Assembly: GCF_958295425.1 (NCBI RefSeq) | Contig: NC_081139.1 | Span: 26,231,463-26,295,462, forward strand | DNA length: 64,000 nt | Origin: Solea solea | Taxonomy: Eukaryota; Chordata; Actinopteri; Pleuronectiformes; Soleidae | Direction of reading: 5' to 3' | Shown here: in pieces, positions 26,801 through 34,500 of the stretch | Position numbering within the stretch: position 1 is the first letter of the stretch | How the letters are laid out: each line of letters starts with the position of its first letter | The notes under the pieces: model-generated | Database searches by the model: none | The model's input: only the letters and a program-made list of their open reading frames with translations | What the model was told of the DNA's origin: nothing | Position numbers and translations under genes: made by a program

Positions 26801-28453
26801 GTTTATCACAGTTCACGTTTCCTGTTTAAACAAAGACTCTAATGTGTTTCCCTGTGACGACACGTGGTGAAATAACATCCTGTCTTGCAGCGTTGGTGGA
26901 CTGATCCTCGACAAGACCGTCACCGATCCAAAGTTCGCCGGCATGGCCGTCTTTACCCCGGTCATTAACGGTAAACACCGGGAAAACATGATCCAACCTT
27001 CCTTACATGAGATATTAGCAGGGGAACTTTAAAGTTGCAGAGTGTGTTTCACAATGTTTCCATAGTTTTACCATGTGTGTGTGTGTGTGTGTGTGTCATG
27101 AGGTGTGGGCGGTAACCTGGTCGCGGTCCAGGCCAGTCGGATCTCCACCTATCTGCACATGAATGGTTTACCCATGGGGGATCCCAACCTCACACCCAGG
27201 AAGTGCCCCACACCCTGCACCTCCTTCTTCGGCTCCAGTGAGTTTCTGTTCTTCTTCCGTCACTCTTTGATTCATCACAGTCCTTTTTTAGTCATGTGAC
27301 TAAAAAATCGGCCACTCCCCCCTCTCTCTGTCTTCCCCAGCTGTGAACTCTCGGTCGGCCCGTGTGCTCTTCCTCCTGGTGGCGCCGGGTCACCTCGTCT
27401 TCCTTTACACCATCAACTCACTGAGGGGTGGACACACCACCCTGACCCCCATCTTCATCACCTTCTACCTGGCTGCTGCACTACTTCAGGTACACACACA
27501 CACACACACACACACATTGTCTTATTTTTCCACACGATACAATTCTAACTAACTATTGTAATTGAAGTTAAAAAAAAAAAAAAATATTGATATCAAATCA
27601 AAAGCATCATTATAGAAAATGATACTGATTTCATCATTTTAGCATGATAAAAATGACAATCCACTACTATATGAAAAATAGCCTCACAGTTGGATCTGGA
27701 TCCTGCAGAGGCCTTTATTGTATGAAAGTGAAGTCTGTCTGACACAGGTGGGACCCTCCAATCCATGTCAAGTTCAAATGATTTATTTCTCTATGTTTTT
27801 TTATTACTAGATTCATTTTGCATCATTTTATTTAGAAATTCTGCGATATATCATCACAGATATTGTTATATATTTTCATCTAAATATTACCCACCCCTAT
27901 ACGGAACACTTTTTTACAAAAGCTTGACTGCTATTATTATTATTATTATTATTATTATAATAATAATAATAATAATAATAAAAAATAATGATAATAATAA
28001 TAATCTATTATTGTTATTATTGTTGTTGTTATATATAGATTATTAATAATAATGATATGAACTATAATGATAAACATTAAACAAATGTACTCCATCCAGC
28101 TGCATTAATGACGTTAAATATAAAATGAAAAAAATGAGGCCAGTGATGCAGAATAATTGCAGTCAAATGATTCTTTTCTTATCTACGAGCAGCTAAACGT
28201 GTCATTCCTGAGAAGTGAGAGTGTCTCCAGTATCGTGAGGTGCGCCTCTGCTTTGTTCTCCTCCCAGGTGATAATCCTCCTCTACCTGGCGGACTGGATG
28301 GTGCACTGGATGTGGGGTCGAGGCATGGACCCCGACAACTTCTCCATCCCCTACCTGACGGCGCTGGGCGACTTGCTGGGAACCGGCTTCCTCGCCCTCT
28401 GCTTCCACATGCGCTATTTCATCGGGGACAAAGACTCTAATGTGGGCAACTGA
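8621..28453 (+). CDS. slc41a1: SLC41A1, Na+/Mg2+ exchanger of the plasma membrane (whole spliced CDS)
   Basis: Ten coding exons join in frame to 536 aa (human SLC41A1 is 513): 8621-9061, 18007-18114, 23932-24003, 24895-25039, 25630-25776, 26399-26546, 26891-26970, 27103-27237, 27341-27489, 28268-28453. SLC41A1 is known to export Mg2+ in exchange for Na+ at the plasma membrane. The product has a long acidic cytosolic N-terminus (1-117) and then two MgtE-type membrane halves. The first starts [18 protein letters not shown] (127-144) and carries PALLGLKGN (163-171); the second carries TPVINGVGGN (about 376-385). The conserved block [16 protein letters not shown] lies near residues 77-92. The start was set at the MSS codon at 8621 (purine at -3, like mammalian MSSK); an in-frame ATG at 8576 would add 15 residues. 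The full reading frame and all key motifs are intact. SLC41A2 is less likely because the N-terminal block matches SLC41A1. Confidence 0.95.
10265..10358. repeat. near-perfect hairpin, 39-bp stem and 16-base loop
   Basis: The left arm 10265-10303 pairs with 10320-10358 at 37 of 39 positions (one mismatch can be a G-U wobble). Arms contain GAAGAAGAAGAACTACTC and GTTGTAGCTGCTGAGC. This could be the core of a fold-back mobile element or a transcribed intronic hairpin. Confidence 0.85.
12280..12315 (+). repeat. (CAG)12 trinucleotide repeat
   Basis: Twelve uninterrupted CAG units in slc41a1 intron 1, on the sense strand. They are not in a recognised exon; the surrounding minus-strand frame reads them as poly-alanine but looks spurious. 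Confidence 0.95.
12543..13100 (+). repeat. ATATCGATAT-type miniature transposon relic
   Basis: Begins gggctgagcaatatatgg, followed by gatatgatatctatatggtgacatgaaaccag and tcatatcatgatc words, with AT-rich, decayed sequence after. This opening is shared by a widespread non-autonomous element of fish genomes; the right boundary is uncertain. Confidence 0.5.
13115..13230 (+). repeat. SINE-like fish repeat, 3' part
   Basis: Contains 'acatgcaaacatgaacacag' and 'gggatttgaaccttcttgc', then 'tgtgaggcaac' and 'tagccactg', the same tail as the copies at 15312-15592 and 42728-42965. Non-coding; exact family not assigned. Confidence 0.55.
14560..14715 (+). repeat. degenerate 'taaccctaacct' dispersed repeat
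   Basis: Carries CCTAACC-type words, then 'catatcttcaccttaaaatg', then 'tggggacttgatttcgac'. The same order is found at 39784-39972. It is an interspersed fish repeat, not a true telomere array. Confidence 0.5.
15312..15592 (+). repeat. SINE-like fish repeat, long copy
   Basis: Order of blocks: 'gctgctggtgccaatccca', 'ccatcacagggacaa', 'acaaccatccactctcac', 'attcacacctactgacaat', 'cctctgcatgttttggactg', 'gaggaaactggagaa'-like, 'aacatgcaaacacagagag' and 'cgccaccgtgtgacca'. Partial copies occur at 13115, 26585, 42728, 46135 and 49826. No coding capacity. Confidence 0.65.
18007..18114 (+). CDS. slc41a1: slc41a1 coding exon 2 (residues 148-183)
   Basis: Acceptor ttgcag, donor gcg|gtaaga, phase 0 both sides. 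Encodes the first conserved MgtE core PALLGLKGN (163-171), the part expected to line the Mg2+ path. Confidence 0.95.
18622..19190 (+). repeat. 73-bp minisatellite, eight units
   Basis: The word CATGCAGGAGGAGAAA recurs at 18631, 18704, 18777, 18850, 18923, 18996, 19069 and 19142, always exactly 73 bases apart. Unit differences are few (for example acaccgg / acacggcc, tagtcac / tattcac). Because 73 is not a multiple of 3, each unit is read in the next frame, giving a 73-residue protein-level period in any open frame. Confidence 0.97.
19180..19316 (+). repeat. short 'gcaagtcccaaaa' tandem array
   Basis: About eight copies of an AAGTCCCAAAACNCCGGC unit, 14-19 bases each, directly follow the last 73-bp unit and are derived from its end. 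Confidence 0.85.
20291..20742. mobile_element. 452-bp miniature element with long terminal inverted repeats
   Basis: The left arm (20291-20446, starting gcctcagacatgacatgg) is the imperfect inverse of the right arm (about 20585-20742, ending ccatgtcatgtccggggc). Shared inner words include 'tatagctataac' / 'gttatagctat', 'tgtgtgcacaaaatact' / 'agtattttgtgcgcaca' and 'gtaagcaaatcgag' / 'ctcgatttgcttac'. The non-coding centre is about 140 bases. It is a MITE by structure; family unknown. Confidence 0.8.
22495..22566 (+). repeat. diverged direct repeat, copy 1
   Basis: Shares 'ttttcaatcattg', 'cataagctttcgcacc' and 'atgagtggtgcagaca' with a second copy at 23327-23399, about 832 bases downstream in the same intron. 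Origin unknown. Confidence 0.6.
23327..23399 (+). repeat. diverged direct repeat, copy 2
   Basis: Partner of the block at 22495-22566, with the reading 'cataagcttccgcaccttg' and 'agtgttgcagacaagtg'. Similarity ends where the copies reach 'ggttcatg' / 'ggctcatg'. Confidence 0.6.
23932..24003 (+). CDS. slc41a1: slc41a1 coding exon 3 (residues 184-207)
   Basis: 72 bases, phase 0 both sides. Acceptor ctctttcag, donor cag|gtaaac. Encodes [19 protein letters not shown] and the start of the next helix. Confidence 0.95.
24004..24894 (+). other. slc41a1: slc41a1 intron 3
   Basis: Holds an inverted copy of the CGATTAATCG element and ends in a (GT)n tract (24871-24891) that directly abuts the acceptor gcag. 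Otherwise unremarkable. Confidence 0.6.
24076..24304 (-). repeat. CGATTAATCG miniature transposon, reverse orientation, decayed
   Basis: Reads the family phrases backwards: 'tttctttgctccataaacaa', 'tttgtggacaaaacaagac' and 'aatggaccaaacgatgaatt'. Both terminal blocks are mutated. Confidence 0.6.
24895..25039 (+). CDS. slc41a1: slc41a1 coding exon 4 (residues 208-255)
   Basis: Begins [20 protein letters not shown] and runs through two membrane helices to FIASLLL, ending inside a Gly codon (phase 1). Donor g|gtaaga. The acceptor is preceded by a GT microsatellite instead of a normal pyrimidine tract. Confidence 0.95.
25040..25629 (+). other. slc41a1: slc41a1 intron 4
   Basis: 590 bases, AT-rich, no repeat or feature recognised. 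Confidence 0.6.
25630..25776 (+). CDS. slc41a1: slc41a1 coding exon 5 (residues 256-304)
   Basis: Encodes [20 protein letters not shown] and the downstream helix with [15 protein letters not shown], a strongly conserved SLC41 block. Phase 1 at both ends; donor g|gtaaca. Confidence 0.95.
25777..26398 (+). other. slc41a1: slc41a1 intron 5
   Basis: 622 bases, AT-rich; no repeat family or exon recognised. Confidence 0.6.
26399..26546 (+). CDS. slc41a1: slc41a1 coding exon 6 (residues 305-353)
   Basis: Encodes a membrane helix ([20 protein letters not shown]) and the conserved loop [19 protein letters not shown]. Phase 1 in, phase 2 out. An (ATTC)n tract starts four bases into the next intron. 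Confidence 0.95.
26547..26890 (+). other. slc41a1: slc41a1 intron 6
   Basis: Begins gtac followed at once by (ATTC)8 (26551-26583), then a SINE-like fragment at 26585-26690. The rest is unremarkable. Confidence 0.6.
26585..26690 (+). repeat. SINE-like fish repeat, 5' fragment
   Basis: Contains 'ccactttgtcctccacatgag', 'gtggtgccaatcccagttga' and 'cacagggacacacagagaca' in the same order as the copy at 15312. It is truncated on the right. Confidence 0.5.
26891..26970 (+). CDS. slc41a1: slc41a1 coding exon 7 (residues 354-380)
   Basis: Encodes [10 protein letters not shown] and [10 protein letters not shown], the first half of the second MgtE core. Acceptor ttgcag, donor acg|gtaaac, phase 1 out. 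Confidence 0.95.
27103..27237 (+). CDS. slc41a1: slc41a1 coding exon 8 (residues 381-425)
   Basis: Begins [20 protein letters not shown], completing the second MgtE signature. It then encodes a Cys/Pro-rich loop ([12 protein letters not shown]). The acceptor is atgag after a (TG)n tract with almost no pyrimidine run. Donor a|gtgagt. Confidence 0.94.
27341..27489 (+). CDS. slc41a1: slc41a1 coding exon 9 (residues 426-475)
   Basis: Encodes [20 protein letters not shown] and the following helix ([14 protein letters not shown]). The donor cag|gtacac runs straight into a (CA)n repeat. Confidence 0.95.
27490..28267 (+). other. slc41a1: slc41a1 intron 9
   Basis: Starts with (CA)n at 27491-27516. 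Also holds a palindromic (ATT)n/(AAT)n tract at about 27931-28040 capable of forming a long hairpin. No exon found. Confidence 0.6.
27931..28040. repeat. (ATT)n followed by (AAT)n, self-complementary
   Basis: About nine ATT units run directly into about nine AAT units, then interrupted AAT and TTATTG units. The two halves can pair as a stem. Confidence 0.85.
28268..28453 (+). CDS. slc41a1: slc41a1 coding exon 10 and stop (residues 476-536)
   Basis: Encodes [20 protein letters not shown], the motif [20 protein letters not shown] and the C-terminal tail GDKDSNVGN; stop TGA at 28451-28453. The mammalian protein ends in the closely similar tail DTDVGD. Confidence 0.96.
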   Translation: MIILLYLADWMVHWMWGRGMDPDNFSIPYLTALGDLLGTGFLALCFHMRYFIGDKDSNVGN

Positions 28454-28664
28454 ATGATAAAAAAAAGAAAAAAGAGACGGCCTTCTTCTGTACGCTGTGA
28501 CAAACCTCAGTCTTTTTCTGAAAGTGGACGATGTCTACATTAAAAAGGGCTAATCTCCTGTAGGGCTCCGACTGATGCTAGAGTGCACGTGTAGCATTTC
28601 ATCTTCAGGACATCAGGACACTGATGCACCACAGCAGCTGCCCCAGCATCCCAACACTGTCAAC

Positions 28665-28703
<39 letters not shown>

Positions 28704-29798
28704 GATGTATCCAGACCCTCGCCTCTATTTTACCCTAATAACTTAGTCCTACTACTTTTATTATTATTCTATTGACAATAATTATGAATGTTGACAAATA
28801 ATGTTTTTGATATGAATCAATATCTGTTGTATTTCAAGGGCCATTCCTCATTATTTTCAATGGGGACTTGAGCCCTCCCACTTTTAACACTTGAAACTAA
28901 GACAACAGAGACGGCAAACATGTGCTCAAACAGGTCTAGAAGTGCTCAGTGATATACACAGAGAGAGAGAGAGAGAGAATATTACATGGAATCTAATGAT
29001 TTAGGAAAAATACAGTACGTGTTTTACAGTAGAACAGGCTTGAGGAGGTTTTATTACACACACACACACACACTCACACACGCATAAGAAGCTGCCAGCA
29101 ATGATACATGAGGATGGAACAGCAGAATATTAATGCTGTCATTTAAGTTTACTCCTGCACAATCCAGGCTTTGGCTTTGCAATCCAAGCCCAACCGATAA
29201 TGGCAGGCACACCTGTGAAAAAAGATTTTAGCCCCTAAACAAAAAGCTGACCTGATAAAAATCTGTCTGCTCATGTCTGTATGTCGCCGTTCCGCAGCCT
29301 TTTCCAACTGGAACCTGAAGTCTTTGCTGCTTTTATAAAGCTCTCCCTTCCCACACCAAAGCCCATAGAAAGGAAAAAAAACAAAATACCGCACCAAAGT
29401 GTTACAAAGAGCAAATACTGAATCTCAAACTGTAGCAGGTGGAGCGACGTCACTGTAGATAAAGCGCGTGGTGTCGCACGAACATGTGTCTCATGGTATT
29501 CTTGCACATCTTCATTATAGAAATAACGGAATAGCTTAATATCTTCCTCCACACTCAGCTGACCTGACCCACGTGAGGCCTGACTGATGCACCAGGGGCC
29601 AGTAGAGTGCATGTGCACAATGTGAAAAAAACAAAACATTTTCCTTTTTTTTTCTTTTGCTGATTTTTTTATTATTATTACTATTGTTATTATGTTAAAA
29701 TTGTGATTTTTCTTCCTTCTTTCTATTCCTCTCCTCCTTTTCCTTAACTTTTTATTAACTCTTCTTACGATCGCTGTAAAGATGGAGCAACTTCACTG

Positions 29799-29833
<35 letters not shown>

Positions 29834-30900
29834 CTGTAATGTGACAAACAGAGGAATTCTCTTAACTGTACAACTTCTCTGTGTGTGTGTGTCCCCTGGA
29901 TTCAAACCCACACGCGTCCGCCCTCTAGTGGCGTGGTTCTATAACTACGACATGTAGTAAGAGCTGCACGTGTCCTCGGCTCTGCTCGTGACCAGTGTTC
30001 TGCCTCTGTGTCCGTGGGAAGTTGTGAATACTTGTACAACAGGGGCAAGTAATGCTTTGTCTATTTATTTTTAGATGCACACAAAGCAAATTGTACATAT
30101 TATATTTATTCTATATATAAGGTTGTTTATTTGGGCTCTGTTTCTTTATCACCATGTTGTTGTCTCTATCCTCTTCTCTTTAATGTTTGTCTTTTTTTTT
30201 TCCTTTGCAAAGGCCAGTAGAGCTTTCCTTTTTCTGCTAAGTCATAGCACAGTGCCTAAAACCATGTTTTACACAAACCCTGAATCATAGAAAGGCCTTA
30301 ACCTATCAGAGCCAAGCTCGCCTCAGAGTAACCAATCAGGAGCTAGGTTCGCCCACTGAGTAGCATCTCTTTAAAATAGTTTTTGATTAATAAAAGATGT
30401 ACAGTAGGATGATTCTGACGTGTAATGTCACAGTGATTTTATATGACGTCGCCGTGGAGACGAGGGCTGCAAGCGTCAGCGACGGTGAATCGAGCGGAGT
30501 GATTTAAAAAAAGGGCTCCTGAAAGGTCTGGAATCAAGTGAATCACAAGTTGAAGAACGGAAATACCTGACAAAAAAAAGTAAAAAAAATAAAAATGCAA
30601 TACAGCGTCACATCTTCTTATGATTCCAGAGTTTAAAAACCCTTCGTCTGACTACTACTGCCTTGTTAACCTCAGTGCTTCAAGCCCCTGAAGTCACAGG
30701 GAGCCACGCCGATCCTCAGGCCGAAAACCATCCCACATCCAGATCCAGGCTCCAGACGTCACCTGTCACTTATGTTGCCTTTCACATGTATTAGTCTTGC
30801 TGGGCCTGCGGTCTTGTGCGCTCCTCTCGAGAGGAAGGCTTTCTCTGTGCAAGGACTTTGTAAATTGCTGGAAATAAAGGACTATATTATTTCATACCAT
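28454..30900 (+). other. slc41a1: slc41a1 3' UTR (inferred end near 30900)
   Basis: About 2.4 kb without a coding frame of note. Contains (CA)n tracts at about 28667-28700, 29055-29085 and 29801-29829, and a (GA)n at about 28962-28978. A first AATAAA lies near 30389; the better-placed one is at 30873-30878. The extent is inferred from the signals only. Confidence 0.5.
30873..30878 (+). terminator. slc41a1: poly(A) signal AATAAA, slc41a1
   Basis: Canonical AATAAA in 'ggaaataaaggac' with a T-rich region about 20-30 bases downstream (atttcataccatttccctggtttctgtg, as separate short blocks). The likely cleavage site is near 30895. Confidence 0.5.
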
Positions 30901-31198
30901 TTCCCTGGTTTCTGTGCATGATTTCAAATGACACACCAGTCCCTGCTCCAGCACACCCGATTCAAATCAATGAGCCGACTATTTGAATCCGATCGAAAAC
31001 GTGCAGGACAGTAGGTCCCGAGTGCTTTCCCACGCCCCTCACCTTGGCTTTCCATCACATTTTCCAGTACGTGGGCGGAGTCATAAATACACCAGACTCC
31101 TGTGTTCATATTGACATTTTAGACGTATGTATCCTTCTGCTCAGTGTCTCAGGAACTACTTTATACAGAGCAATAAAACACTGTTTTGGATAAAAATA

Positions 31199-31204
31199 TT
31201 TATT
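31199..31204 (-). terminator. efcc1: poly(A) signal AATAAA, efcc1
   Basis: On the minus strand AATAAA lies about 145 bases after the efcc1 stop codon. This would put the efcc1 3' end about 0.3 kb from the slc41a1 3' end. Confidence 0.45.
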
Positions 31205-31349
31205 TGCTATCATTAAATAGATACAGAATACAACAGAATCATTTTGGATAAAGTCAATTTAAAAGAACTTTAAATACATTAAACCTGCGATAAAAAAAAT
31301 ATATATATATAGTCAGATAAAAGCAAAAAGTAAGAAACATTGTAACATG

Positions 31350-31516
31350 TTAACAGGAGATGAGCAGAGGGTTTGCACTGGTGCTTTGATGCCGAGAAGA
31401 TGTAACCAGTAGATTCTCTGCTGCTGCTCTTCTGTTGTTCAGTCTGTCTCCGAGGAGGTCACTGGACGACAGCTGCAGGCACAGAGCTTTGGCTACCTGG
31501 ACCACCCTCGACTGAC
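31350..31516 (-). CDS. efcc1: efcc1 coding exon 9 and stop (residues 581-635)
   Basis: Acceptor ttttag. Encodes QSRVVQVAKALCLQLSSSDL and the tail TSANPLLISC before TAA at 31352-31350. The last eight residues match the human C-terminus except one. Confidence 0.93.
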
Positions 31517-34500
31517 CTAAAAGGAAAGAGGAGTAGTTCAGTTGTGTTTGTCACCAGTGCTGGTGATCAGCTGGTGATCAGCTGGTGATCTGAGTGAAAC
31601 TACCGTAATAACCACATGTTGACTTTCACGTGCAACTTCTCAACTTTGAACTGTGACTTTTTTCCAATTTTCACAAATTAAATCCAATTTTATATATAAA
31701 CGTGTATATATACATATATGTATATATACTGTATATATATATATATATACACACATATATGTATCTCTATATGTTTAAACATGGTCGTTCTCAGGGTTAA
31801 CAGAGGTGCACCTCATCCTTCAGATCCTCAGCATCTCTCACAGTAAACACCAGCGTCTAGACTTAGTGGGATTCTGAATATGATCACATCATAACACAAG
31901 GAGTCGCTATTGCCATTACGAGTGATTACAAGTTCATCTGTCGATCCAAGTCAATTCAAACTAAAATGTGAACATTTGGTGCGTTTAAAAGACGTTGAAC
32001 AGACCTACCATCTCCGCTTCTACTGCACACGCCCAGAGTGTCCTTCACTATCTTCCCCAGAGCTGTGCGGGACATGTTCTGTGGAGCAAAACACGGCCTG
32101 TCACTGGGATACACTCCATAAACCTAATCCCTGCTGTCTTTAAATGAGAGAGGAACCAAACACGACAGGCATGCACACGCTGAGTGGAGACATGGTGGGT
32201 GCAGCAGTGGGTCAACAGAGACGGGAAAAATGGCTGATTTACTCTCTGCACTTTGGTGCAGGAGAGTTACTTAAAGAGGGAAACGTGTGTGTGTGTGTGT
32301 GTGTTCGCTCCTTGCCTCGTTGCGTAGCTGCAGCAGCAGAGTGAGGGCGTCTGTGAGTTTCTCCTCCAGCAGAAACATCTTGGGTTTGTCCTCCAGCCTC
32401 GGATTGTCCTCGTCTGTCTCCGTCTGCTGAGAGACGGGACGACATGAGCTTAGAGCGCGTGGATTTAAACGATTATTATTGTGAATATCGGTTCATTGAT
32501 TGATTGATGAAAAGAAAAGTACATTTTAAAATAGGTTTTGTTTATGCCTATTCTTTGTGAAATTCACTTATTATATTTTAAATTAGAGGAAAATTACAAA
32601 AATTGAAATTAAATTATAATTTATATATCATTATTAGATATTATATATGCATACATATATAATATCCCATGTTTAATCTTTGTTTATAATGTAAATATCA
32701 AGTCCATACTGTATATATTCTGGAAACAGTCTATAATGTACATTCTATTTTAACTTTTTTATAGTTTTATTGTCAATATCTTCTATATTGTACTTTCTTG
32801 GAAATGCATGTTTATTATTTATTATCTTTATCTTTAATGTCTTTGCTGCTGTGACGATGTAAAGTTCCCCACACTTCTCTTATCTTATCTTATCTTATCT
32901 TATCTTATCTTATCTTATCTTATCTTATCTTTACAGATAGATACTTTGTTTTTCAGTTTTGTCGTAACACAGACTTGATGTCAATTCTGTTATTAATCAC
33001 CTGTGATGGATTTCTCTCCTCAATCTGAGATATGACATGTGTGTAATGTAAAGTTCAGATGGAACATTGACCATCAGCTCTCTCTTACCTGGTCTCTCTC
33101 AGAGCCTCTGCTTCCTTCCTGCTGCTCTTGGTTTGTTCTCGTCCAGCTGAGGTTTTTATCCTGGAGGAGACTCTGAGAGACCAGAGGACTGACCGCGTGA
33201 CTGCGACATCTGGAGGGAGACAAAGCAGAGTTAGGTATGCATGTGTTACTCAAAGTGGAGTCTATATATATATATATACAGACATGATCTGGTACTAAAC
33301 CCATATTGTGATTCCACATGAGATGAGATGTCTGCTAACCCTTTTCCACAGCTGTGCAGCTGACTCTTGTGCTTCTTCACCTCTGACAGGCAGCTCTGTC
33401 CTTCCTCCCTCGGCTGTCTGTCCTCGTCCTCTTCATCAGAGGCAGCTCTGCCCTCCACTGCTCTCTGCAGACACCCTGCGTCTGCAGACCACAACAAACA
33501 TCTACACTTCAGTGTGTTTTAAAGTGAATGTAATGCTATTTCATCCACTGATGCAAGATTCAACAGAGGACGTCACTTAATCTGTGAACCTTAACTGTGC
33601 GGTGATGAACCACTTACCTGTTTTATTAGAAACTTCTTCTGTCCTGATTGGATGCAGTTGTTGATGGGAGGAGTCAAAGGCACAGCTACAGTAGGACCTG
33701 TGGTAAAGTAAAATAGAAAATGTTAAGATGGTGCACGTTTGAATCCAGGAAGACCACCTGACAGTTCTGTTAAATACTGATGTTTTTCATTTATGTTTTA
33801 GTTATTTATTTAAGTTTTACATTATGTGTTGACTTGAAACACAGTGAGTTTACTACATTTTTGTCTCTTCGTTTCTGAATCTTATGTTTCTTGACCTGAG
33901 GAGCTTTAATGCATTGATTTTAAAAATGACGCGTACATGGACACACAAACATGCTGATGCTCACAAACACAAACACAAGTGTTTATACCTGTACAGGTGC
34001 AGCTCAGTCTCCAGCTGTGTGATCCTGGACTGGAGCTGCGGCACAGTCTGGGCCTGCTCCTGGATCAGCCGAACTCTCTGGAGCCCCAGACTGAGAGCCT
34101 CCCTGGCCTCCTCCGCCCGCCTCCTGATGGAGATCAGACACAAAGGCCACACCTTCACTCCTCTGAACTTTACACAATCCTCAAAATTCTCCCAAAAATC
34201 CTCACGATATCCTCTACACAACACATCAGACACATCGGTCAAGAATGATCACCACAGGGGATTATGGGAAAATTATGGGGAATATCATGTTATAATGAAC
34301 AATAAACACAGAATACCAAATATGTTTGCAAGCAAGGTTTTCATAATAACAATAATAATAATAGTTTGGGAAGTGTTATTCACTTTATTAAATAATATTA
34401 CATATTACTTGACATGGAATTGCCTGAAGAACTAAATATCGACATTAAACTACTGTTTCAAAGTCCCGGGCAGTTACAGATATTAACCACTTGATGGTGC

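Noticed and set aside
29149..29639. Minus-strand frames of 82 and 122 codons as an antisense gene
   Set aside because: They lie in the slc41a1 3' UTR, have no domain, and no promoter or splice evidence.
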